A DNA stretch of 64,000 nt from Martelella endophytica. Its GTDB lineage: Bacteria; Pseudomonadota; Alphaproteobacteria; Rhizobiales; Rhizobiaceae. A model generated the notes under the pieces. That model was given only the letters and a program-made list of their open reading frames with translations. It did not search any database and was not told where the DNA came from. Position numbers and translations under genes: made by a program. Shown here piece by piece: positions 9,198-18,510 of the stretch. The stretch spans positions 2,694,405 through 2,758,404 of the forward strand of contig NZ_CP010803.1 in assembly GCF_000960975.1 (NCBI RefSeq), given 5' to 3'. Positions within the stretch are counted from its first letter, which is position 1. Each line of letters starts with the position of its first letter.

Positions 9198-10526
9198 TCA
9201 GAAACCGGCCTTGCCGGGATACCAGTCCGTGCCGGCAAGCGGCACCTTAGCGATGGCTGCGGCCTCCATGGTCAGCGCCACGAGGTCTTCGGGCTCGAGG
9301 TTATGGAGGTCATTCTTGCCGCAGGCGCGGGCAATGGTCTGGGCCTCAAGGGTCATCACGTGCAGATAGTTGGCAAGCCTGCGGCCGGCCGCAACCGGGT
9401 CGAGCCTCTTGGCAAGTTCCGGATCCTGCGTGGTGATGCCGGCGGGGTCCTTGCCCTCATGCCAGTCGTCATAGGCGCCGGCCGTGGTGCCGAGCTTGTT
9501 GTACTCGGCTTCCCAGCGCGGATCGTTGTCGCCAAGTGCCACGAGTGCGGCAGTGCCGATCGCGACCGCATCGGCGCCGAGCGCCATCGCCTTGGCAACA
9601 TCGGCGCCGGACCGGATGCCACCGGAGATGATCAGCTGCACCTTGCGATGCATGCCGAGGTCCTGAAGCGCCTGGACAGCGGGGCGGATGCAGGCAAGCG
9701 TCGGCAGGCCGACATTCTCGATGAACACATCCTGCGTTGCCGCCGTGCCACCCTGCATGCCGTCGATGACAATCACATCGGCGCCGGATTTTACCGCAAG
9801 CGCGGTATCGTAATAGGGGCGCGAGCCGCCGACCTTCACATAGATCGGTTTCTCCCAGTCCGTGATTTCGCGGATTTCCATGATCTTGATCTCAAGATCA
9901 TCGGGGCCAGTCCAGTCGGGATGGCGGCAGGCGGAGCGTTGGTCGATGCCCTTGGGGAGCGTGCGCATCTCGGCGACGCGGTCGGAAATCTTCTGGCCAA
10001 GCAGCATGCCGCCGCCGCCGGGCTTGGCGCCCTGACCGGCCACAACCTCGATGGCATCGGCCCGGCGCAGGTCGCGCGGGTTCATGCCGTAGCGCGAGGG
10101 CAGGTACTGATAGACGAGGATCTCGGAGTGGCCGCGTTCCTCGTCCGTCATGCCGCCATCGCCGGTGGTGGTGGAGGTGCCGGCAAGCGTTGCGCCGCGG
10201 CCCAGCGCTTCCTTGGCATTGCCGGAAAGCGCACCGAAGCTCATGCCGGCGATCGTGATCGGCGTCTTCAGGGTGATCGGCTTCCTGGCATGACGGCCAC
10301 CGAGGACGACGCTGGTGTTGCACTTCTCGCGATAGCCTTCCAGCGGATAGCGCGAGATCGAGGCACCGAGAAACAGCAGGTCGTCGAAATGGGGAAGCCG
10401 GCGCTTGGCGCCACCGCCGCGGATGTCATAGATCCCGGTGGCGGCAGCGCGGCGGATTTCGCCCATCGTATATTCATCGAAGGTTGCGGAAGGACGCGGC
10501 GGCGTAAGCGGATTCTGGTAGCTCAT
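9198..10526 (-). CDS. mgsC: N-methylglutamate synthase subunit C, FMN glutamate-synthase domain (MgsC/GlxD)
   Basis: 442 residues homologous to the FMN-binding TIM-barrel part of GltB. It shows ITIAGMSFGALSGNAKEALG, GQGAKPGGGGMLLG, KVGGSRPYYDTALAVKSGAD, the FMN-phosphate loop VIDGMQGGTAA, and ISGGIRSGADVAKAMALGADAV. It would transfer the ammonia released by MgsA, or methylamine, between glutamate adducts. The 3Fe-4S cysteines of true GltB after the FMN domain are absent: the segment reads GTTAGAYDDWHEGKDPAGITTQD with no Cys. Sixteen bases separate it from mgsB, so the genes are co-transcribed. The Rhizobium name for this gene is glxD. Confidence 0.9.
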   Translation of the reverse strand: MSYQNPLTPPRPSATFDEYTMGEIRRAAATGIYDIRGGGAKRRLPHFDDLLFLGASISRYPLEGYREKCNTSVVLGGRHARKPITLKTPITIAGMSFGALSGNAKEALGRGATLAGTSTTTGDGGMTDEERGHSEILVYQYLPSRYGMNPRDLRRADAIEVVAGQGAKPGGGGMLLGQKISDRVAEMRTLPKGIDQRSACRHPDWTGPDDLEIKIMEIREITDWEKPIYVKVGGSRPYYDTALAVKSGADVIVIDGMQGGTAATQDVFIENVGLPTLACIRPAVQALQDLGMHRKVQLIISGGIRSGADVAKAMALGADAVAIGTAALVALGDNDPRWEAEYNKLGTTAGAYDDWHEGKDPAGITTQDPELAKRLDPVAAGRRLANYLHVMTLEAQTIARACGKNDLHNLEPEDLVALTMEAAAIAKVPLAGTDWYPGKAGF

Positions 10527-10541
10527 GCGTTTGTCCTCTTT

Positions 10542-11228
10542 TCAGTACGCGTCGGCATTGTCGATGTTGAAATTGTAGAGCTTGCGGGCCGATCCATACC
10601 GCTTGAACTCTTCCGGGCTGACATCGGTGACGCCGGCCCGTTTCAGCAGGTCTTGCAGCGCGTCGATATGCTCGGGGCGCATCTCCTTCTCGATGCAGTC
10701 CGAGCCGAGGCTTTTCACCGAACCGCGAACGAAGATCTTTGCCTCGTAGAGGCTGTCGCCCAGCGCATCGCCGGCATCGCCGAGCACGACCAGATGGCCG
10801 GCCTGCGCCATGAAGGCCGACATGTGGCCGATATTGCCATGGACGACGATGTCGATACCCTTCATTGAAATGCCGCAGCGCGAGGCCGCATTGCCCTTGA
10901 TGACCAGCAGCCCGCCGCGCCCTGTCGCGCCGGCATACTGGCTGGCATCGCCTTCAATGATCACCGTGCCGGACATCATGTTCTCGGCAACGCCGGGGCC
11001 GGCTGAGCCGTGAACGGTGACCGTGCCGCCATCATTCATCCCGGCGCAGTAGTAGCCTGTCGAACCGTGGACATCGACCGTCACGGGCTCGTCGATGCCG
11101 ACGGCGATCGCGTGACTGCCGCGCGGATTGACCACCTCGAAGGCCGTGTCGTTGTCGCCATCGGTGAGTGCGTGGAGCGCCTGGTTGAGGTCCCGCAGGC
11201 TGGACTTTGAAAGATCGAAAACGGGCAT
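10542..11228 (-). CDS. mgsB: N-methylglutamate synthase subunit B, GXGXG-motif protein (MgsB/GlxC)
   Basis: 228 residues forming the right-handed beta-helix (GXGXG) module found at the C terminus of GltB and in the formylmethanofuran/tungsten-enzyme subunit C family. Repeated Gly-rich turns are seen: VDVHGSTGYYCAGMNDGG, VTVHGSAGPGVAENM, IIEGDASQYAGATGRGG, IVHGNIGHMSAFMAQAG. The start at 11228 follows GAGGAC; upstream codons in the same frame back to 11339 overlap mgsA and are rejected. It is probably a structural scaffold between the amidotransferase MgsA and the FMN subunit MgsC. It lies 22 bases from mgsA. Confidence 0.9.
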   Translation of the reverse strand: MPVFDLSKSSLRDLNQALHALTDGDNDTAFEVVNPRGSHAIAVGIDEPVTVDVHGSTGYYCAGMNDGGTVTVHGSAGPGVAENMMSGTVIIEGDASQYAGATGRGGLLVIKGNAASRCGISMKGIDIVVHGNIGHMSAFMAQAGHLVVLGDAGDALGDSLYEAKIFVRGSVKSLGSDCIEKEMRPEHIDALQDLLKRAGVTDVSPEEFKRYGSARKLYNFNIDNADAY

Positions 11229-11250
11229 GCTTGTGTCCTCGGGCGGCCGG

Positions 11251-12156
11251 TCAGGCGGCCTTCTCGTGATCCCAGAAATAGACGGTGGCCGGCTCCGGCT
11301 CCCAGACGCGGGCGGTCTCGATGCCGGGGAGCCCGACAAGCGCGCGATATTCGGAGCCGAAGGCGACGTATTGATCGGTCTCGGCCATCACCGCAGGCTT
11401 GCAGGCAATCGGATCGCGCAGCACTCCGAAGCCCGACTTCGTGCCGACCACGAAGGTGAAAAAGCCATCGAGATCGGAAAGCGCCCCGTCGAGCGCTTCG
11501 CCGAGATCCTTGCCGCCGGCCATGGCGGCGGAGAGATAGGCGGCACCGACCTCGGTATCGTTCTCGGTCTCGAAGGCAATGCCCTCGCGGATAAGCGCGC
11601 GGCGGAGATTGTTGTGGTTGGAGAGAGAGCCATTGTGAACCAGGCACTGGTCGGCGCCGGTCGAAAACGGATGGGCGCCGAGCGTGGTGACAGCCGATTC
11701 CGTCGCCATGCGGGTGTGGCCAATGCCGTGGCTGCCGGACATGGCGCGGATATCGAACCGGTCGATGACGTCGGCCGGAAGGCCGGTCTCCTTGTAGATT
11801 TCGACGCTTTCGCCGACGCCCATGACGCGCAGGGACGGTCTGATCCGGGCAAGCGTCTCGCGGATGCCATCGGCCGAAGCGGCCTGGAGGGCGATCACGG
11901 CGTGCGTGGACTTGACGGTGACGGAAGCGGGGTAGCCGGCGGCTGCAAGCGCTTCGGCAAGGCCTTCGAAATCGGCTTCAGGTTCAGCGGATTGCACCGT
12001 GACCTTCAGCGTCTTGCCGTCAGTGCCAGAATAGATGGCGAGGCCGGCGGAATCCGGTCCGCGATCCGTCATCGTCACCAGCATGTCGGCCAGCAATGTG
12101 CCAAGCTGTGGCTCGAGGCTCTTGTCCTTCAGGAATAATCCAACAATCCCGCACAT
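11251..12156 (-). CDS. mgsA: N-methylglutamate synthase subunit A, class II glutamine amidotransferase (MgsA/GlxB)
   Basis: 301 residues. It begins Met-Cys-Gly-Ile-Val-Gly, so after Met removal Cys2 becomes the N-terminal nucleophile of an Ntn-type glutaminase. Other family marks are GIGHTRMATESAVTTLGAHPFS near residue 145, LVHNGSLSNHNNLRR and ENDTEVGA. It matches the amidotransferase domain of glutamate synthase as a separate polypeptide. It is the first gene of the minus-strand mgsABC-gmaS-purU block. Its promoter should lie in 12157-12247, an AT-rich stretch with a small AGAAT/ATTCT dyad at 12221-12235. GGAG sits ahead of the start. Confidence 0.93.
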   Translation of the reverse strand: MCGIVGLFLKDKSLEPQLGTLLADMLVTMTDRGPDSAGLAIYSGTDGKTLKVTVQSAEPEADFEGLAEALAAAGYPASVTVKSTHAVIALQAASADGIRETLARIRPSLRVMGVGESVEIYKETGLPADVIDRFDIRAMSGSHGIGHTRMATESAVTTLGAHPFSTGADQCLVHNGSLSNHNNLRRALIREGIAFETENDTEVGAAYLSAAMAGGKDLGEALDGALSDLDGFFTFVVGTKSGFGVLRDPIACKPAVMAETDQYVAFGSEYRALVGLPGIETARVWEPEPATVYFWDHEKAA

Positions 12157-12247
12157 CGGCGCTTCTCCGTTCGTTGCTGAAACCAGCAGTAACAGAGACC
12201 GAGACAGTTTTCAATTATCAAGAATAAAAAATTCTCCTGAGGAATAA

Positions 12248-12904
12248 TCAGTCAACGGGTCTGGCCTGCCTGTAGGAGATGATGGAGAGGTAGCGCGCGG
12301 GCAGCTCCGTCAGTACTTCCGGGCCATGCGGTGCATCCGCATCGAAGAACAGGCTGTCGCCCGCCTCCATCACATAGCGATTGTCGCCATGGCGATAGGT
12401 CACCTTGCCCTCCAGCATGTAGAGGAACTCCATGCCTTCGTGCTGGAAGGTGGGAAATACGTCGGAATCGGTGGTGAGAGTGATTAGGTAGGGCTCGACC
12501 GTGACGCCGGACGTATTGTTGTCGATATGGCCGAGAAGGCTGTACTGGTGGCCGGCGCGGGTGCCCCGGCGCTCGATGTTGACGCCTTCGCCTGCCTTGA
12601 CGAATGTCGCGTTGCGCTGCTCCTCATAGCGTCGAAAGAAAGCGGTCACGGGAACGCCCAGCGCCCGCGAAAGCGCCTGCAGCGAGTTGAGAGAAGGCGA
12701 GATGTTGCCGTTCTCGATCTTCGAGAGCATGCCGACCGAAATGCCGGTTGACGCCGAAAGGTCGCTGACGGTGATGCCGAGCGCCTTGCGGAAGGTGCGC
12801 ACCTCGTGGCCGATCGCGCGCTCGAGGTTCTTCTCGGGTGCTTCGCGAACGGCGTGCGGGTTCTGGCTGAGCGGCTTGTCGGGCACTGTCGCGTCCTTGT
12901 TCAT
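12248..12904 (-). CDS. XRE-family regulator with C-terminal cupin domain
   Basis: 218 residues: a helix-turn-helix of Cro/C1 type at about 32-88 (VRTFRKALGITVSDLSASTGISVGMLSKIENG) and a cupin_2 sensor domain at the C terminus (FQHEGMEFLYMLEGKVTYRHGD..Y.MEAGDSLFFDADAPHG). This is the architecture of PuuR-like regulators of amine or amino-acid catabolism. It sits just upstream of mgsA on the same strand, so control of the methylamine genes is likely. An imperfect dyad GGGAA-TT-TTCCC at 12931-12942 lies ahead of its own start and could be an operator. The first 25 residues before the HTH are low in conservation. Confidence 0.9.
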   Translation of the reverse strand: MNKDATVPDKPLSQNPHAVREAPEKNLERAIGHEVRTFRKALGITVSDLSASTGISVGMLSKIENGNISPSLNSLQALSRALGVPVTAFFRRYEEQRNATFVKAGEGVNIERRGTRAGHQYSLLGHIDNNTSGVTVEPYLITLTTDSDVFPTFQHEGMEFLYMLEGKVTYRHGDNRYVMEAGDSLFFDADAPHGPEVLTELPARYLSIISYRQARPVD

Positions 12905-12963
12905 TGATAATCCGTGGTTCCTTCAAATACGGGAATTTTCCCCGGAGTGAAACTGCGGCAATT

Positions 12964-13932
12964 TCAGAGGCCGGGTCTGCGACGCTCTTTCGATGGCGGA
13001 TGGCCGTAATGTTCGCTGAAGGCACGGGAGAAATGCGCAGCACTTGAAAATCCTGTCGCATAAGCAATTTCGGCAAGTGAAAGCGGGCTTTGCTGCATCA
13101 GGCGACGGGCATGGGCAAGGCGGATTGCGCGATAGATATCGCGGTAGTGCGTGTTCATATGCGCGTTGAAAAGCCTGTCGAGATGGCGGTCGCTGATGCC
13201 GGCGAAGGCGGCCATGGCTCTGCGTGTCAGCGGGCTTTCGATCGTAGCTTCCATCTTCTCCAGCACATTCAGGAGAACCGGGTGGTTCACATTGTAGCGC
13301 TCAGCGATGACCGCGCGTTGCGGGGCGGCCGATGGGGCGACCGCTGTGTGCAGGTACCAGTCGCTCACCCTCCGGGCGAAGGCTTCGCCCATGCGCTCGG
13401 CGATGATCGCATGCATCATGTCGAGCGGCGCGACGCCGCCGCCGCAGGTGATGCGGTTTCCATCCATGACAAAGCGGGCCTGGCGTGGCTGCAGGTGGGG
13501 AAAAGCCTCGATGAGCGCTGCGGCATGCTCCCAGTGGATCGTGAAATCGCGGCCATCCAGCAGGCCTGCTTCGGCCAGCAGATAGGGCCCGCCGGAAATG
13601 CCGCCAAGCATGTCGCCGCGGCGGGCAAGCCGGCGCAGCGCCGCGGTCAGTTTCGGCATATGCCACGCGTCCGGCGTGCCGCCGGCGCACACGAACATGA
13701 AATGGGGCAGGGCACCTTCTGCGGTGAGCTTTGCGCAGGGGACGCTCGCGCCGGAGGAACTGGCGACGGGACCGCCGTCAATCGAGAAGGTCTGCCAGCG
13801 AAAGAGTTCCTGACCCGCCAGAAGATTGGCGGCCCGCAGCGGCTCGGTCGCCGACGCATAGGACATCAGCGCAAAGCCGGGCACAAGAATGAAGCCGAAG
13901 GTGTGGCCGGGGCGTATGGCAGAAGAGGTCAT
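12964..13932 (-). CDS. GlxA-family AraC-type regulator (DJ-1/PfpI + HTH_18)
   Basis: 322 residues. The N-terminal ~190 residues are a DJ-1/PfpI-like domain (FGFILVPGFALMSYASATEPLRAAN, GGISGGPYLLAEAGLLDGRDFTIHWEH); the residue at the usual nucleophile-elbow Cys is Ser, as in many GlxA regulators. The C-terminal ~100 residues are two AraC helix-turn-helix motifs (LAEIAYATGFSSAAHFSRAFSEHYGHPP). It is transcribed away from mgdA with a 90-base divergent promoter region and is separated from the XRE gene by 59 bases. The family is named after a regulator beside glxBCD in Sinorhizobium, the same neighbourhood as here. It likely activates the mgs and mgd operons. Confidence 0.92.
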   Translation of the reverse strand: MTSSAIRPGHTFGFILVPGFALMSYASATEPLRAANLLAGQELFRWQTFSIDGGPVASSSGASVPCAKLTAEGALPHFMFVCAGGTPDAWHMPKLTAALRRLARRGDMLGGISGGPYLLAEAGLLDGRDFTIHWEHAAALIEAFPHLQPRQARFVMDGNRITCGGGVAPLDMMHAIIAERMGEAFARRVSDWYLHTAVAPSAAPQRAVIAERYNVNHPVLLNVLEKMEATIESPLTRRAMAAFAGISDRHLDRLFNAHMNTHYRDIYRAIRLAHARRLMQQSPLSLAEIAYATGFSSAAHFSRAFSEHYGHPPSKERRRPGL

Positions 13933-14022
13933 GTCCCAATTCTATAAAGAAAAGTCCTTTTTGTGCAACGAGATTTGCTTGAAGGCGGCTAGGCTTTTGT
14001 CAAACACCACGGCAGGCGGCTC

Positions 14023-15273
14023 ATGTCCTACAGCGCTCTTTCCATTCTCAAGAACGGCCTTTTCGGCAATCGGCACTGGAAGCCCGCATGGCGCATGCCG
14101 GAGCCGAAACCGCATTATGATGTCATCATTGTCGGCGGCGGCGGCCACGGGCTGGCGACGGCCTACTATCTGGCAAAGGAATTCGGCATCACCAATGTCG
14201 CGGTGCTGGAGAAGAGCTATATCGGCTCCGGAAATGTCGGTCGTAACACGACGATCATCCGTTCCAACTATCTCCTGCCGGGCAACAATCCGTTCTACGA
14301 GCTGTCGATGAAGCTCTGGGAGGGACTGGAGCAGGATTTCAATTTCAACGCCATGGTTTCCCAGCGCGGCGTCCTCAACCTGTTTCACAGCGATGGCCAG
14401 CGCGATGCCTATGTGCGGCGCGGCAATGCCATGCGTCTCCACGGTGTCGATGCGGAACTCCTGGACCGGGAGGCGGTGCGGACGATGCTGCCCTTCCTCG
14501 ATTTCGACAATGCCCGCTTTCCCATCAAGGGAGCGCTGATGCAGCCGCGCGGCGGCACAGTGCGCCACGATGCCGTCGCCTGGGGCTATGCGCGAGGCGC
14601 CGACAGTCACGGTGTCGATATCATTCAGAATTGCGAGGTCACCGGCATTCGCCGCGAAAACGGCCGCGTCGTCGGTGTCGAGACGTCGCGCGGCTTCATC
14701 GGCTGCAGCACGCTCGGCCTTGCCGCGGCGGGCAACTCTTCCGCCGTGGCGCGGATGGCGGATCTGAAATTGCCGATCGAAAGCCATGTGCTGCAGGCCT
14801 TCGTTTCCGAAGCACTGAAGCCCTTCATCGACAATGTCGTCACCTTCGGCGCCGGCCACTTCTATGTCTCGCAATCCGACAAGGGCGGTCTCGTCTTCGG
14901 CGGCGATATCGACGGTTACAATTCCTATGCCCAGCGCGGCAATCTCGCGACCGTCGAGCATGTGGCCGAAGCCGGCAAGGCGATGATCCCGTCACTCTCA
15001 AGGGGGCGGGTGCTGCGCGCCTGGGGTGGCATCATGGACATGAGCATGGACGGCTCGCCGATCATCGACCGCTCACCGATCGACAACCTCTACCTCAACG
15101 CCGGCTGGTGTTATGGCGGCTTCAAGGCGACGCCGGCCTCCGGCTTCTGCTTTGCCCACCTTCTGGCGCGCGGCACGCCACACGAAACGGCGAAGGCCTT
15201 CCGCCTCGATCGTTTCGAACGCGGCTATCTGATCGATGAAAAGGGCGTGGGCGCCCAGCCGAACCTCCACTGA
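14023..15273 (+). CDS. mgdA: N-methylglutamate dehydrogenase subunit A (sarcosine oxidase beta-like)
   Basis: 416 residues, a DAO-type flavoprotein with the FAD-binding IIVGGGGHGLATAYYLAKE at about 32-50, GSGNVGRNTTIIRSNY (flavin attachment and substrate region of heterotetrameric sarcosine oxidase beta) and a C-terminal GWCYGGFKATPASG. It oxidises the N-methyl group of N-methylglutamate, giving glutamate and a C1 unit. It could equally be called SoxB; gmaS and mgsABC across the divergent promoter favour the N-methylglutamate pathway. First gene of a tight four-gene operon. The mgd letters follow the published mgdABCD order (beta, delta, alpha, gamma). Confidence 0.92.
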   Translation: MSYSALSILKNGLFGNRHWKPAWRMPEPKPHYDVIIVGGGGHGLATAYYLAKEFGITNVAVLEKSYIGSGNVGRNTTIIRSNYLLPGNNPFYELSMKLWEGLEQDFNFNAMVSQRGVLNLFHSDGQRDAYVRRGNAMRLHGVDAELLDREAVRTMLPFLDFDNARFPIKGALMQPRGGTVRHDAVAWGYARGADSHGVDIIQNCEVTGIRRENGRVVGVETSRGFIGCSTLGLAAAGNSSAVARMADLKLPIESHVLQAFVSEALKPFIDNVVTFGAGHFYVSQSDKGGLVFGGDIDGYNSYAQRGNLATVEHVAEAGKAMIPSLSRGRVLRAWGGIMDMSMDGSPIIDRSPIDNLYLNAGWCYGGFKATPASGFCFAHLLARGTPHETAKAFRLDRFERGYLIDEKGVGAQPNLH

Positions 15274-15292
15274 GCGGGACAAGGAGAACACC

Positions 15293-15571
15293 ATGGCAAG
15301 CCTGATATCCTGTCCCCATTGCGGCAGCCGCCCGAAGGAGGAGTTCACCGTCAAGGGCGCCGTCGTCAAAAGGCCGGAGCCGGATGCCGGGGAGACCGCC
15401 TGGATGGACTATGTCTATCTGCGCGACAATCCGCGCGGCAGGTACCGCGAATACTGGCACCACACATCCGCTTGCCGGCGGTGGCTGATCGTCACGCGCG
15501 ATACGGTGACCCATGAGATCGAAAGCACCATCGATGCCGCCGAAGCAGGGCGGGCGGAGGTGCGGTCATGA
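15293..15571 (+). CDS. mgdB: N-methylglutamate dehydrogenase subunit B (sarcosine oxidase delta-like)
   Basis: 92 residues, typical of the small zinc-binding delta subunit. C-P-H-C at residues 6-9 with a later His-His and Cys (WHHTSACRRW) would bind the zinc; YLRDNPRGRYREYW is the family signature. The start at 15293 has AAGGAG six bases upstream; an in-frame ATG at 15236 lies inside mgdA and is rejected. Its stop overlaps the mgdC start (ATGA), indicating coupled translation and fixed stoichiometry. It bridges the flavin subunits and has no catalytic role of its own in the known complexes. Confidence 0.93.
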   Translation: MASLISCPHCGSRPKEEFTVKGAVVKRPEPDAGETAWMDYVYLRDNPRGRYREYWHHTSACRRWLIVTRDTVTHEIESTIDAAEAGRAEVRS

Positions 15572-18510
15572 CGCCGTACCGGCTTGAAAAAGGTGGGCTT
15601 GTCGACCGCAGCACGGCGCTTCGCTTTTCATTCGATGGAAAGTTGATGTCTGGTTTTGCCGGTGACAGCCTCGCCTCGGCGCTCCTGGCCAATGGCACAT
15701 TGCTCGTCGGTCGCAGCTTCAAATACCATCGCCCGCGCGGCATCATGACAGCCGGTGCCGCCGAGCCGAGCGCGCTGCTGACGATCGGCACAGGCGGACG
15801 CACGACGCCCAATACCCGTGCGACCATGCAGCCCCTGTTCGATGGGCTCAGCGCCCGAAGCCAGAACCGCTGGCCGACGCTTCAACATGATATCGGTGCG
15901 CTCAATGGCCTGTTGTCGCCGTTCCTGAGCGCCGGCTTCTACTACAAGACCTTCATGTGGCCGAAGCCCTTCTGGGAGAAAGTCTACGAGCCTTTCATCC
16001 GTCGCGCGGCCGGCCTCGGCCGGGCAAGCTATGAGGATGATCCGGATACTTATGAAAAATGCTGGGCGCATTGCAACCTCGCCATCGTCGGCGCGGGTGC
16101 CGCCGGGCTTGCCGCGGCACTGACGGCGGGGCGAAGCGGCGCGCGCGTCATTCTGGTCGATGAGCAGAGAGAGCCGGGCGGGTTTCTTCTTTCCGAAAGC
16201 GCCATGATCGGCGGCGGCCCGGCATCGGCCTTCGTCGCCGAGGCCGTCGCGGAACTGCGCGGGCTTCCCAATGTCCGGATCCTCAAGCGCACCACGGCCT
16301 TCGGCTGGTATGACGGCAATGTCATCGGCGCGATTGAACTCACCGGAAACGGGGCGGGACCGGCTGAGCGGCTGTGGCGCATCGCGGCCGGTCGCATCCT
16401 GCTGGCAACAGGTGCGGAGGAGCGGCCGCTGGTCTTCGGCGGCAATGATATACCGGGCGTCATGCTGGCAGGCGCCATGCGCACCTATCTCAATCGCTAT
16501 GGTGTGGCGCCGGGCCGGCGCGTGGCAATCTTCACCACCAATGACAGCGGCTATGCGCTTGCCGCCGATCTGGAGCGGGCAGGGATCGTTCCGGCCGCAA
16601 TTGTCGACAGCCGGGCCGAGGGGCCCGAATGGGCGGGTGCCGCACGGGTCGTCCGGGGCGCCTATGTATGCGATGCTCGTGGCGGCAGGGCGCTGTCCGC
16701 GATCACGATCCTGAAGGATGGAAATCGCGAGGCAATCGACGTCGATGCGCTGGCCGTCTCCGGCGGCTTCAGCCCGATCATTCACCTCGCCTGCCACCGG
16801 GGCGGCCGGCCGGTCTGGAACGAAGTCGCCGGCGCCTTCTTGGCACCCGGAAAGCTCGATGGACTGGCACTGAGTGGTGCGGCCAAGGGCGTTTCGGGGC
16901 TTTCGGCCGCGATGGAAAGCGGTGCGGCCCACGCCGTGGGGCTGCTGAGGGACCTTGGCATCAATGCCTTTCCCTTCGAGCCCAGCGATATCGAAGGCGA
17001 TACGGCCCAAGCGCCATCCAAGCCGCTCTGGACCATTCCCGGTATCAAAGGAAAGGCCTTCGTCGATTTCCAGAACGACGTGCACAAGGGCGATCTCGGC
17101 CTTGCCGTCAGAGAGGGCTACGGCCATGTCGAACTCGCCAAGCGCTACACCACCAACGGCATGGCGACTGATCAGGGCAAGCTTTCCAACATCAATGCCA
17201 TCGGGCTTCTGGCGGAAGCACGGGGCGTGTCCCCGGCCGAGGTCGGCACCACCACCTTCCGGCCGTTCTACACGCCGGTTTCCTTCGGCGCGCTGACGGG
17301 CACGCATCACGGCCGGCATTTCCAACCGGTGCGCAAGTCGCCGTTGCATGGCTGGGCGGAAAAGAACGGCGCGCAGTTTACCGAGACCGGGCTCTGGTAT
17401 CGCTCGGCCTGGTTCCCGCGCGATGGCGAGACCGGCTGGCGCCAAAGCGTCGACCGCGAAGTGCTGAACGTGCGGGAGAACGCCGGGCTCTGCGATGTTT
17501 CCATGCTCGGCAAGATCGAGGTATGCGGCACTGATGCTGCCGAATTCCTCAACCGCATCTATGCCAACGGTTTTCTCAAACTCCCGGTCGGCAAGGCGCG
17601 ATATGGCCTGATGCTGCGCGAAGACGGCCATATCTATGATGACGGCACGACCAGCCGGCTTGGTGAAACCCGATACTTCATGACGACCACCACGGCAGGG
17701 GCCGCCGGTGTTCTCAACCATCTCGAATTTTGTGCCCAGGTGCACTGGCCGGAGCTCGATGTCCAGCTCGCCTCCGTCACCGATCAGTGGGCGCAGATGG
17801 CTATTGCCGGCCCCAAATCCCGGCTCATACTCTCGGCGCTTGTTGATGACGACATCTCGGATGCGGTGGTGCCTTTCCTTGCCGCGCGCGAAGTGACGCT
17901 CTGCAACGGGCAGGTGGCCGCACGTCTCTTCCGTATCTCGTTTTCGGGCGAACTTGCCTATGAACTCGCGGTTCCCGCCGGCTATGGCGAAAGCGTTGCC
18001 GATGCGTTGATGGCGGCGGGGCGCGAGCATGGTCTTCAGCCTTACGGTGTCGAAGCGATGAGTGTCCTGAGAATCGAGAAGGGGCACGTCACCCACAACG
18101 AGATCAATGGCACCGTCGTGCCGGACGATCTCGGTTTCGGGCGCATGGTCTCGACGAAGAAGCGTGACTTCATCGGCAAGGCCATGCTCGGGCGCGACGG
18201 CCTGACAGCGCCGGGCAGGCTGCAGCTTGTTGGCGTCGTGCCGCTGGAAAAAGACGGCATGTTCTCGGCGGGCGCGCATATCCTGCGCAGCGGCGATGCA
18301 GCGACGCTGGAAAACGATCAGGGGCACGTGACCTCGGCGGCTTTCTCGCCCCATCTCGGTTCGATGATCGGTCTCGCGCTGGCTTCCGCCGGTCGCAGCC
18401 GTCACGGCGAAGCCGTGGTCGTCTGGGATGGGCTGCGGGGCCGATCTACCCCGGCGCGCCTCTGCGATCCTGTATTTTACGATCCTTCGAACGAGAAGCT
18501 CCATGGCTGA
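15568..18510 (+). CDS. mgdC: N-methylglutamate dehydrogenase subunit C (sarcosine oxidase alpha-like)
   Basis: 980 residues with three parts. First is an N-terminal 2Fe-2S-ferredoxin-like fold (about 5-95, FDGKLMSGFAGDSLASALLANG). A pyridine-nucleotide binding domain follows (from about 171, LAIVGAGAAGLAAAL, with a second Rossmann loop near 310). A C-terminal aminomethyltransferase/GcvT-like half (about 610-965) comes last and carries the folate site that accepts the C1 unit as 5,10-methylene-THF. The length matches sarcosine oxidase alpha. It overlaps mgdB by four bases and mgdD by eight. A 975-residue antisense reading frame here is a GC-rich shadow. Confidence 0.95.
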   Translation: MTPYRLEKGGLVDRSTALRFSFDGKLMSGFAGDSLASALLANGTLLVGRSFKYHRPRGIMTAGAAEPSALLTIGTGGRTTPNTRATMQPLFDGLSARSQNRWPTLQHDIGALNGLLSPFLSAGFYYKTFMWPKPFWEKVYEPFIRRAAGLGRASYEDDPDTYEKCWAHCNLAIVGAGAAGLAAALTAGRSGARVILVDEQREPGGFLLSESAMIGGGPASAFVAEAVAELRGLPNVRILKRTTAFGWYDGNVIGAIELTGNGAGPAERLWRIAAGRILLATGAEERPLVFGGNDIPGVMLAGAMRTYLNRYGVAPGRRVAIFTTNDSGYALAADLERAGIVPAAIVDSRAEGPEWAGAARVVRGAYVCDARGGRALSAITILKDGNREAIDVDALAVSGGFSPIIHLACHRGGRPVWNEVAGAFLAPGKLDGLALSGAAKGVSGLSAAMESGAAHAVGLLRDLGINAFPFEPSDIEGDTAQAPSKPLWTIPGIKGKAFVDFQNDVHKGDLGLAVREGYGHVELAKRYTTNGMATDQGKLSNINAIGLLAEARGVSPAEVGTTTFRPFYTPVSFGALTGTHHGRHFQPVRKSPLHGWAEKNGAQFTETGLWYRSAWFPRDGETGWRQSVDREVLNVRENAGLCDVSMLGKIEVCGTDAAEFLNRIYANGFLKLPVGKARYGLMLREDGHIYDDGTTSRLGETRYFMTTTTAGAAGVLNHLEFCAQVHWPELDVQLASVTDQWAQMAIAGPKSRLILSALVDDDISDAVVPFLAAREVTLCNGQVAARLFRISFSGELAYELAVPAGYGESVADALMAAGREHGLQPYGVEAMSVLRIEKGHVTHNEINGTVVPDDLGFGRMVSTKKRDFIGKAMLGRDGLTAPGRLQLVGVVPLEKDGMFSAGAHILRSGDAATLENDQGHVTSAAFSPHLGSMIGLALASAGRSRHGEAVVVWDGLRGRSTPARLCDPVFYDPSNEKLHG

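Noticed and set aside
12221..12235. AGAAT-AAAAA-ATTCT dyad ahead of mgsA as a regulator site
   Set aside because: Short and AT-rich, found once, and unlike the GGGAA-TT-TTCCC dyad ahead of the XRE gene; not enough to call an operator.
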